From Ruminococcus sp. (GTDB lineage: Bacteria; Bacillota; Clostridia; Oscillospirales; Ruminococcaceae), in contig JAFXVY010000027.1 in NCBI GenBank assembly GCA_017534595.1, positions 1 to 49,198 of the forward strand: a DNA stretch of 49,198 nucleotides, read 5' to 3'. Positions within the stretch are counted from its first letter, which is position 1; the number at the start of each line of letters is the position of its first letter. The notes beneath the pieces are model-generated. The model worked only from the letters and a program-made list of their open reading frames with translations. It did not search any database and was not told the DNA's origin. Shown here in pieces: positions 6,231-12,781 of the stretch. A program made the position numbers and the translations under genes.

Positions 6231-8435
6231 TCATCTCTGTGCGGTGGCTGTTCCCCATGTGGAGAACTTGTAGGTCACGCCGTCGATCTCGCGGACGGTG
6301 TCGGTGAGGGGTATGCCCTCGGTCTCGCAGTAGTAGCGGAGGTTGTTCCACTCGATCCAGCCGGTGGCGAGCTGACCGTCGGCATTGAAGATATAGAGGC
6401 TGTCCTCTATCGAGGCGAGGCCGCGGCACATACTGCCCTTGTAGAAGAAGTATTTCTTGCCGTCGATCGTCTGCCAGCCGCGGAGCATCTTGTGATCCTT
6501 GAAGCAGAAGGTGACGCCTTCGATGTCGATGAAGCCCTCGGCGGCCTTGCCGTCCTCGCCGAAGTAGTAGACCTCGGTGTCGGAGACGGAGACCCACTTG
6601 TTTTTCTCGGCACCCTTTTCGGTCATGTAGTAGAGATCCTTTCCGACCTCGCAGAAGCCGGAGAGCAGCTTGTAGTCCTCGCCGAAGATATAGATGTTAT
6701 CGTCTATCGTGCGGCGCCCGGTGACGGCATAGCCGTTTTCGTTGAAGTAGTAGATATTGCCTTTTTCATCGGTATAGAAGCTGTTTTTGAGCCACTGATC
6801 GACGTTTGAGCCGTTGCTCTGACCGCAGCGCAGGGCATTGCCGGTCTGTATCAGGCCGGAGATCAGGGCACCCTCGTCGTCAAAGACGTAGTATTTGCCG
6901 TCTACGGTATTGGCACCGGTGAGGCAGAGGCCGGCGTAGTTGGAGTAGTAGCGCTTGCCGCGGAAATCGTGCCAGCCCATTGAGCGGATGCCGGTGGTCT
7001 CGTCGAAGTAGAAGATATAGCCGTTTATGTTGGTGGGTCCCTGAGCCATTTTGTGATCGGCGCCGAAATACTGGAGCTTGAAGATATCGCTGCCGATGTC
7101 GGTGTAGGCGGAGCGGGCCTTGATGCCGTTGCCGTGGGTATAGCCGTTGACGACGGACATTATATTCGACTGCTCGTCGGCGGTGAGCTTGACGGAGCTG
7201 TCATTGAGGGATTTGTAGTACTTGTCGAGGAGGAGCATCTCGCTTTTATAGAGGTCATACTCCTTCTTGAGGTCGGCGGGGCAGTCGTAGACGGTCAGCC
7301 AGCCGGTGACGGCCTTATGGGTGATCGGGTCGAAGTAGTAGACATCGTCCTCCTTGGAGATGAAGCCCTCGCTGACCACGCCGTCGAGGCCGAAGTAGTA
7401 GAGGTCGCCGGTATCGGGGTCGGTGTACCATTCGGTCTGGAGGATGCCGTTCTTGTCGAAGTAGTAGCAGAGGCCGTCAATGACGGTGAGGCCGATCGCG
7501 GCGCCCTCGCGTGTGTAGTAGAACTTCTCGCCGTTATCGTTGAGCACCCAGCCCTCGGTGAGCACGCCGTCGCTGCCGAAGATGTATTTCTTGCCGCCGA
7601 TGACCTGCTCGCCAGTGACCATGTGGTAGTCTCCGTCGAAGTAGTAGGTCTTGCCGTCGATAGAGGCAAAGCCCACGGCGAAATTGCCGGTGGTCTCGTC
7701 GGCATAGCTGTATTTGCCGTTATCCTCGCGCCAGCCCTTGAAGAGGGCACCGTTGGCGCCGAAGTAATAGGCTCCGCCCTCGACCTTCTGGAAGCCGGTG
7801 AGCAGGTGACCGTCCGCGGCGAAGTAATAGGTCTTGCCGTCGATCTCGAGGAAGCCCTTTGCCATATCGCCTTCCTCGGTGAAGTAGTATCTGACGCCGT
7901 TGATCTCAGCCCAGCCGTTGACCATTTTGCCCTCGCCGTCGAAGTAGCGGCCGGAGCCGTCCTCCATTTCAAAGCCGCTGCCGGGGAAGCCGTGGTCGTC
8001 GAAGAAGTACTCGTTGCCGTTGAAATCGCAGAGGCCGGTGCGGAAGAGGCCGGAGTCGTCGGCGAAATAGTATTCCTCGCCGTCGATCGTGACGCGGCCT
8101 TTCTGGAGGACTCCGGAGCTGTCGAGGTAGTACTTGCCGCCGTCGTATTCCTGCCAGCCGGTGAGCATGATGCCGTCCTCGTCGAAGAGGTAGGAGGTGT
8201 TGTTTATCATCTGCATACCGACGGCTCTTGCGCCGTTCTCGGGGAGGATGTAATAGGTGCCCTCCGAGTGGGTATGCCAGCCGGCGGAGTAGTAGGCGTC
8301 GTAGAACAGCCAGCCCGCAGCCATCACTCCGACCGCAGCGGTGCAGACCAGCGCGGTCATCGAGGCTTTGGCACGGACTCTGATATTGAATTTTCTCGCA
8401 GAACGTGCGCGGGACCTGTGTTCGCCGATGCTCAC
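6231..8435 (-). CDS. Cell-wall-binding repeat protein (choline-binding type), membrane-anchored
   Basis: A 734-residue surface protein made almost wholly of about 20-residue aromatic repeats (G-W-x-x-I-D-G-K-x-Y-Y-F-x-x-D-G-x-L), at least 25 copies, as in the CW_binding/choline-binding and glucan-binding families. An N-terminal hydrophobic segment (about 29-50) after a basic stretch is an uncleaved signal-anchor or signal peptide. No catalytic domain is visible. A non-repeat island of about 65 residues near the middle (PADLKKEYDLYKSEML to SAYTDIGSD) separates two repeat blocks. GTG 8435 is chosen because AAGGAAAGGAG lies upstream and the frame before it overlaps the promoter. It probably binds wall polymer or glucan. 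It has its own promoter and terminator and no operon partner. Confidence 0.88.
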   Translation of the reverse strand: MSIGEHRSRARSARKFNIRVRAKASMTALVCTAAVGVMAAGWLFYDAYYSAGWHTHSEGTYYILPENGARAVGMQMINNTSYLFDEDGIMLTGWQEYDGGKYYLDSSGVLQKGRVTIDGEEYYFADDSGLFRTGLCDFNGNEYFFDDHGFPGSGFEMEDGSGRYFDGEGKMVNGWAEINGVRYYFTEEGDMAKGFLEIDGKTYYFAADGHLLTGFQKVEGGAYYFGANGALFKGWREDNGKYSYADETTGNFAVGFASIDGKTYYFDGDYHMVTGEQVIGGKKYIFGSDGVLTEGWVLNDNGEKFYYTREGAAIGLTVIDGLCYYFDKNGILQTEWYTDPDTGDLYYFGLDGVVSEGFISKEDDVYYFDPITHKAVTGWLTVYDCPADLKKEYDLYKSEMLLLDKYYKSLNDSSVKLTADEQSNIMSVVNGYTHGNGIKARSAYTDIGSDIFKLQYFGADHKMAQGPTNINGYIFYFDETTGIRSMGWHDFRGKRYYSNYAGLCLTGANTVDGKYYVFDDEGALISGLIQTGNALRCGQSNGSNVDQWLKNSFYTDEKGNIYYFNENGYAVTGRRTIDDNIYIFGEDYKLLSGFCEVGKDLYYMTEKGAEKNKWVSVSDTEVYYFGEDGKAAEGFIDIEGVTFCFKDHKMLRGWQTIDGKKYFFYKGSMCRGLASIEDSLYIFNADGQLATGWIEWNNLRYYCETEGIPLTDTVREIDGVTYKFSTWGTATAQR

Positions 8436-8475
8436 GGGAGACGCTCCTTTCCTTACGGTGTGATATATCTTATTG

Positions 8476-8504
8476 ATTATACCACATACTGCGGCTGATG
8501 TCAA
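8476..8504 (-). promoter_or_regulatory. SigA promoter of the wall-binding repeat gene
   Basis: Minus strand TTGACA (8504-8499), 17 bp, TATAAT (8481-8476), 40 nt before the GTG start. Confidence 0.85.
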
Positions 8505-8559
8505 ATGAAAACTGTGTGAAACGGGTCGGCTGACAGTTGAGGTGCGCCTGCTAAATATT

Positions 8560-8619
8560 TGTCCGCGCAGCGGACACCTTAATTATTCATTATTCATTAT
8601 TCATTCTTCATTATTCATT
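8560..8619. repeat. GTCCGC hairpin plus TTATTCA heptamer array
   Basis: Hairpin GTCCGCGCAGCGGAC (8561-8575), then ACCTTAA and five 7-nt units (TTATTCA x3, TTCTTCA, TTATTCA) ending ATTAG. The same block appears inverted at 26857-26909. Confidence 0.8.
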
Positions 8620-8893
8620 AGTTCTGTTCTGCATAGTAAAAGCTCAGGCCGGGAGAGAAGCCGCGGGCGCCGGGGTCTGTCGCCTGCACACAAGGATAAC
8701 GCGAAAGAAATACGGTCAGCTGAACCTTTGAGGTGCAGGGGAGGTCTGCTATGCGTTCATTATAACGCGGCGGGTGTTCGCGGCGGGTCTGTTTCGGTTC
8801 GCTTAATTGCTTAAATTGACAACAGAGCGGGGGCGCGGGACTATCGTTTTATATGAAATTGCCTATGAACAAATGAAAGTTAGGTCAAAAATA
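8620..8893. other. Gene-free stretch with nested inverted repeats, possible structured RNA
   Basis: No convincing gene here. GCATAG (8631-8636) can pair with CTATGC (8749-8754), and CCTGCAC (8683-8689) with GTGCAGG (8733-8739), leaving a GC-rich bulge between them. A small GGT-CAGCTG-AACC palindrome lies in the apical part. This long-stem-with-central-bulge shape is reminiscent of small regulatory RNAs such as 6S, but I see no clear promoter or terminator and recognise no conserved signature. The 8760-8893 part is unremarkable apart from the start of the next promoter. Confidence 0.3.
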
Positions 8894-8922
8894 TTGACAG
8901 AATGCTCAAAATAAGGTATAAT
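8894..8922 (+). promoter_or_regulatory. SigA promoter of the membrane-stress cluster
   Basis: TTGACA (8894-8899), 17 bp, TATAAT (8917-8922). A perfect consensus promoter, suggesting substantial basal expression of the genes from 8979. Confidence 0.9.
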
Positions 8923-8978
8923 GTAAGCGTGGCAGGGGGGGTATAGCCTGCCAAAGTAAAAGAAAGGGGTAAAGGGGT

Positions 8979-9422
8979 ATGAAAATGAGAGATAACAGAA
9001 AAACTCTGACCGCGTATTTCCCCGGGGCAGCCGACCACGAGCTGCTGCAGTTCTTCCTCGGAGTGATGATGCTCGGAGGCGGGATATTCTGGGCGATGAA
9101 TATGTTTGAGGTCAGCTGGAACTTCGGCTGGAGGATAGGCAACTGGAACATGACGGCGGGCGTTATGCTCATACCGCTGCTCATAGGCATCTTTCTGCTG
9201 TTCCTTATGGAGAAGAAGCTGATCGGAGGGATAGTTACTTCCCTCGGCGTCGTGGTCATCATCATAGCGATGATAAACTCGGTACACTTCCATGCGAGGA
9301 GCGCCTCGATGTACGTTTACGTTCTTATGTTCGGACTGATCTTCGCCGGAGCCGGCCTTATTGCAAAGGTACTGTTCCAGAAGAAGCCCCCCAAGGACGG
9401 CGGAAACGGGGACGGGCTCTGA
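8979..9422 (+). CDS. Small integral membrane protein, unknown function
   Basis: A 147-residue hydrophobic protein with about four TM segments (about 24-44, 58-75, 80-101 and 109-130) and a Lys/Gly-rich cytoplasmic tail (FQKKPPKDGGNGDG). I do not recognise a named family. It is the first gene after a consensus promoter, and a second membrane protein, PspA and a GIDE-like protein follow on the same strand with gaps of 9, 48 and 114 nt. That context suggests a membrane-integrity role and perhaps a membrane partner for PspA, but this is inference. The ATG at 8979 is preceded by GAAAGGGGTAAAGGGG. Confidence 0.75.
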   Translation: MKMRDNRKTLTAYFPGAADHELLQFFLGVMMLGGGIFWAMNMFEVSWNFGWRIGNWNMTAGVMLIPLLIGIFLLFLMEKKLIGGIVTSLGVVVIIIAMINSVHFHARSASMYVYVLMFGLIFAGAGLIAKVLFQKKPPKDGGNGDGL

Positions 9423-9431
9423 TCTTAAGGT

Positions 9432-10016
9432 ATGAACTTTTTTACGGTAGGATTTCTGCTTGCTAATATGCAGCTTGACCTCGGTTTTTTCGCGGGGTAC
9501 ATAATCAAGGCGGTCGGAGCGCTGTTCATGCTCGGCGGTGTCGCGGAGCTTGAACCGTTTGAGAAGCGCGTAAGGCCGATGCTTCCGCTGGCTGCGGCGC
9601 TTTTGGTGCTGAGCCTCGGGTCGGTGCCCGCGGTGCTCATCGTCGGCGGGAAGGCTGTTCCGGCGGTATGCGGAGTGGTGACTACGGTGCCTCCGGCGGT
9701 GTTCTTTTATAAGCTCATCGGGTTCTTCTCGGAGGACGAGGGGATCATAGGCAACGCCCCCGAGGTGCGCAGGATGTCGCTGAGATACAGGATACTGTTG
9801 GGACTGACGGCGGTTTCGCTCGCGGCGGATATCGTCAACCGGTTCACCGGCGGGACCTCTGCGGCGGACGCTGCGGGAGTGGTCATGGTGATAGCAAAGG
9901 TAGTGTTCTACTGTATGCTTGCAAGCTGCGGGTTCTATATGAACAGTCTGAGGAGATACTTCGACATGACCCACGGCTTCAGGGAGCCGCCCTCACACGG
10001 CGGGATGAAAAGGTAA
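9432..10016 (+). CDS. Integral membrane protein upstream of pspA, unknown function
   Basis: A 194-residue protein with about five hydrophobic segments (about 17-38, 50-70, 73-95, 121-140 and 150-175) and a hydrophilic C-terminus (FDMTHGFREPPSHGGMKR). No family recognised. It starts 9 nt after the previous stop codon with AAGG just upstream, and 48 nt before pspA, so it is very likely co-transcribed with both. The conserved-looking motifs (GGVAELEPFEKRVRP and GNAPEVRRMSLRYRI) sit in predicted cytoplasmic loops and could be tested as contact sites for PspA. Confidence 0.75.
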   Translation: MNFFTVGFLLANMQLDLGFFAGYIIKAVGALFMLGGVAELEPFEKRVRPMLPLAAALLVLSLGSVPAVLIVGGKAVPAVCGVVTTVPPAVFFYKLIGFFSEDEGIIGNAPEVRRMSLRYRILLGLTAVSLAADIVNRFTGGTSAADAAGVVMVIAKVVFYCMLASCGFYMNSLRRYFDMTHGFREPPSHGGMKR

Positions 10017-10064
10017 CTGACCGACACAGTCGGTAAAATAATAATTATTCAGGAGGAGAATATT

Positions 10065-10769
10065 ATGGCAATTTTTCAGAGAATAGGAGATATCCTTAAG
10101 GCAAACATCAACGACCTGCTCGACAAGTGCGAAGACCCGGAGAAGATGGTCAAGCAGATCATCATCGATATGGAGAAGGAGCTCGAGAAGTGCACCAACG
10201 CTCTCGGTCAGGCTATGGGCTCGCAGAGACAGCTCGGCAAGCAGCTCGAGAAGGCAAAGGCTGAGTCCGCTTCCTGGGAGAACAAGGCAAAGGCTGCTCT
10301 CCAGCAGGGCAATCAGGATCTTGCAAAGCTCGCTCTTCAGAGAAAGGTCAATGCCGACAAGCAGGTAGAGCAGTATCAGCAGATGTACGATACCGCTACC
10401 GCTCAGGTAAACACCATCAAGGGTCAGGTAGACGCTCTCAAGATGAAGCTCGAGGAGGCAAGGAGCCGTCAGTCGATGCTCATCGCCCGTGCAAGGATGG
10501 CAGACGCTCAGAAGAACATGGCAAAGACCCTCGGCAACATGGATTCTTCGTCCGCGTTCAACAAGCTCGACAAGATGGAGGAGAAGATCGAGGCCAAGGA
10601 AGCTCAGGCAGAGGCATTCTCCGATCTGGCAGGCACCTCGAACGGTCCCGATCCGTTTGCTCAGCTGGAGTCCGACTCGGCTGTTGACGCCGAGATGGCA
10701 AGACTTATGGCTGAGCTCGGTCAGAGCGCTCCCGCTGCTCCTTCCGTTGACGACACCACAGGTCTCTGA
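10065..10769 (+). CDS. pspA: PspA/IM30-family membrane stress protein
   Basis: A 234-residue PspA family protein (PspA, LiaH, Vipp1), an ESCRT-III-like coiled-coil protein that coats damaged or stressed inner membrane. The N-terminal amphipathic helix and helix 1 are clear (MAIFQRIGDILKANINDLLD, then CEDPEKMVKQIIIDMEKEL), followed by long Gln/Lys/Ala-rich coiled coils to about residue 190. The tail is Asp/Ala/Pro-rich. The AGGAGGAG ribosome site is excellent. Codon use is notably C/AAG-biased compared with neighbours, as in highly expressed genes. It sits between two membrane genes and a GIDE/BAM-domain gene, with no PspF or LiaRS gene in the same cluster. A hairpin (10792-10813) follows it and may lower read-through. 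Confidence 0.93.
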   Translation: MAIFQRIGDILKANINDLLDKCEDPEKMVKQIIIDMEKELEKCTNALGQAMGSQRQLGKQLEKAKAESASWENKAKAALQQGNQDLAKLALQRKVNADKQVEQYQQMYDTATAQVNTIKGQVDALKMKLEEARSRQSMLIARARMADAQKNMAKTLGNMDSSSAFNKLDKMEEKIEAKEAQAEAFSDLAGTSNGPDPFAQLESDSAVDAEMARLMAELGQSAPAAPSVDDTTGL

Positions 10770-10791
10770 TACAAAGAAAGATCACGCAGCT

Positions 10792-10820
10792 GACGGCAGA
10801 AATGTCTGCCGTCGGCTTTC
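10792..10820 (+). terminator. Hairpin after pspA, probable partial terminator
   Basis: Stem GACGGCAGA-AATG-TCTGCCGTC followed by GGCTTTCG. The U-tract is short, so some read-through into the next gene is likely; this could set a high pspA to low GIDE-gene ratio. Confidence 0.6.
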
Positions 10821-10883
10821 GCGCGTTATTGACGCCCTGATATGACAGGGGAGAAAAATACTCAGAAAAGGAACTGAAAGAAT

Positions 10884-11675
10884 ATGGTACTGCTGATAAT
10901 AATCGGTTTATTGCTTGTGGGGCTCGGAGTCTGGCTCGCTGTGTTCCAGAGAGCAAAGAAAGCCAATGTAGCCCTTGAGATCCAGGCTCAGCCTACCAAG
11001 ACCTACGATGAGGTCAAGGAAGCGCTCGAGGCTATGCAGGACTACGATCCCAACTACCGCGAGCTCGTTGAGGTCAAGGGCGTTGCCCAGGCTTCTCAGC
11101 CTACGCTCGCTCCTTTTTCGCACACGAGAGTGGCCTTCTATGTCGCCGAGAATTATCAGGTCTCGGAGGATACTGAGGAGTACCGCGATTCCAACGGCGC
11201 CCGCAAGATAAGGACTACCAAGCATGAGGACAAGCTCAGCGAGGAGGTCAGCACCGCCGACCTGCTCTGCAAGGACGCTGCCGGCAACGAGATCGTCATC
11301 GAGACCAACGGCATCGCAAACAAGCTCGACCTCATCAAGAGCTACGATACGCTTGACCGTTCCAACACCGGCCCCGCCAATCCGAGAGGTATGCTCAACG
11401 TCCGCGGGACGGGCAGAAGGATCATCGGCTACAAGCTGGTGGAGAAGACCTTTGCCGCCGGCGCACCGCTTTACGTGCTCGGTGAGGCTTATATGATGTC
11501 CAACCGCATCTATATCGGGCCTCCGAAGGATCCCAAGCAGCCGTTTATCGTTACCTCCAAGTCGGAGGAGCAGATGCTCGCAAGCACCAAGAGCTCGCAG
11601 TCGGCATCGCTGTTCGGCGGTCTGGGACTTATGGTGCTCGGACTTGTGCTGTTCATCGTGGGCATCGTCAAGTAA
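10884..11675 (+). CDS. GIDE/BAM-domain membrane protein (MULAN-like without RING)
   Basis: A 263-residue protein with TM1 at about 2-20, a soluble domain of about 220 residues, and TM2 at about 243-262. The middle (YRELVEVKGVAQ, FSHTRVAFYVAENYQV, GRRIIGYKLVEKTFAAGAPLYVLGEA, FIVTSKSEEQMLA) has the pattern of the GIDE/BAM domain. That domain lies between two TM helices in the eukaryotic mitochondrial E3 ligase MULAN and in bacterial homologues; no RING domain follows here. Position next to PspA suggests a role in membrane quality control. I assign the domain from memory of the family, so a profile search should confirm it. The start ATG follows GAAAAGGAACTGAAAGA. Confidence 0.65.
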   Translation: MVLLIIIGLLLVGLGVWLAVFQRAKKANVALEIQAQPTKTYDEVKEALEAMQDYDPNYRELVEVKGVAQASQPTLAPFSHTRVAFYVAENYQVSEDTEEYRDSNGARKIRTTKHEDKLSEEVSTADLLCKDAAGNEIVIETNGIANKLDLIKSYDTLDRSNTGPANPRGMLNVRGTGRRIIGYKLVEKTFAAGAPLYVLGEAYMMSNRIYIGPPKDPKQPFIVTSKSEEQMLASTKSSQSASLFGGLGLMVLGLVLFIVGIVK

Positions 11676-11699
11676 GAAAACAGAAGAAGAAAAGCATTA

Positions 11700-11738
11700 C
11701 GGTGTACGGGCAGAAAGCGCATTTCTGCCCTTGCACCG
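11700..11738 (+). terminator. Hairpin after the GIDE gene
   Basis: Stem GGGCAGAAA (11708-11716) / TTTCTGCCC (11722-11730) with outer CGGTG/CACCG pairing. There is no good U-tract, so it is either a weak terminator or a transcript-stabilising 3' structure. Confidence 0.4.
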
Positions 11739-11845
11739 CATTTGTGCGTTAAGGGCATTATAAAACACGAGGGTATTGCAGGTCCGGCAGGCCGTGCAGC
11801 AGAGAGACACAGCGGACAGACCCTCTCAGCAAAGGAGATAACCCC

Positions 11846-12781
11846 ATGATTTCTATTATCATCCCCAGCTATAACGAGGAGGGGAACGTGGAGCATACCG
11901 CAGAGGTCGTCATCGGGATAATGGAGAAGAACGACATCCCGTTTGAGCTGGTGTTCATAAACGACGGCTCGTCCGATTCGACGTGGGACAGGCTCGAGGA
12001 GATGGCGCAGCGCGACGAGAGGATAGTCGCCGTGAATTTCAGCCGCAATTTCGGCAAGGAGAGCGCTATCTTCGCCGGGCTGGAGACCGCCTCGGGCGAC
12101 GCGGTGGTGCTTATGGACTGCGATCTGCAGCATCCGCCGGAGACCATCGTTGAGATGTACAAGATCTGGAAGAACAACGATGTTGACGTAGTCGAGGGGC
12201 GCAAGGCGGACAGAGGCAAGGAGGGCAAGGCTTACAGGGGCTTCTCGCTTCTGTTCTACAAGCTGATCCACAAGGCCTCGGGGCTGGATATGAACGCCGC
12301 CTCCGACTTCAAGCTGCTCGACCGCAAGGCGGTGGACGCGCTGCTGAGGATGCCCGAGAGGCTGACCTTTTTCAGAGCCATGAGCTCGTGGGTCGGCTTC
12401 AAGACCGAGAAGGTCTACTTCGAGGTGGCGGAGAGAGAGGTCGGGGAGTCAAAGTGGACGACCAAGCAGCTCATCAAGTTTGCGATAAACAACATCACCT
12501 CGTTCACCTCGGCGCCGATGCAGATAGTTACGGTCTGCGGGGTGATAACGTTTATAATCTCGCTTGTCATGGGTATATCGACCATTGTTCAGAAGATAAT
12601 CGGAGAGTCGGAGGGCGGCTTCCCGACGGTCATCATACTCCAGATGCTTACCTCGAGCATAATCATGTTCAGCCTGGGTATAATAGGGTTCTATATCTCC
12701 AAGATCTATGAGGAGATCAAGAACAGGCCGCGGTATATAATACGCGATATCGTAAGAAAACACGACAGGAGAGACAAGTAA
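11846..12781 (+). CDS. CsbB/GtrB-type polyprenyl-phosphate glycosyltransferase (GT2)
   Basis: A 311-residue family 2 glycosyltransferase. The N-terminal GT-A domain shows ISIIIPSYNEEGNV, FINDGSSDSTWD, NFSRNFGKESAI, DCDLQHPPE (the DxD-like metal site) and GESKW, as in dolichyl-phosphate-mannose-synthase-like enzymes. Two C-terminal TM helices (about 232-256 and 267-290) are as in CsbB and GtrB, which load a sugar onto undecaprenyl phosphate on the cytoplasmic face. The gene's stop is followed immediately by the GTG of the YfhO gene. In B. subtilis CsbB and YfhO act together in glycosylating a cell-envelope polymer; the pairing here implies the same pathway. The flippase of such systems is not seen nearby. 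The sugar is unknown. Confidence 0.9.
   Translation: MISIIIPSYNEEGNVEHTAEVVIGIMEKNDIPFELVFINDGSSDSTWDRLEEMAQRDERIVAVNFSRNFGKESAIFAGLETASGDAVVLMDCDLQHPPETIVEMYKIWKNNDVDVVEGRKADRGKEGKAYRGFSLLFYKLIHKASGLDMNAASDFKLLDRKAVDALLRMPERLTFFRAMSSWVGFKTEKVYFEVAEREVGESKWTTKQLIKFAINNITSFTSAPMQIVTVCGVITFIISLVMGISTIVQKIIGESEGGFPTVIILQMLTSSIIMFSLGIIGFYISKIYEEIKNRPRYIIRDIVRKHDRRDK

Noticed and set aside
7053-8498. 481-codon plus-strand frame opposite the wall-binding repeat gene
   Set aside because: Val/Glu/Ala-rich shadow of the repeat codons, spanning the promoter of the real gene.
8542-8814. 90-codon frame in the gap before the PspA cluster
   Set aside because: It runs through a hairpin, a heptamer array and the inverted-repeat structure, with no ribosome site and no sensible protein.
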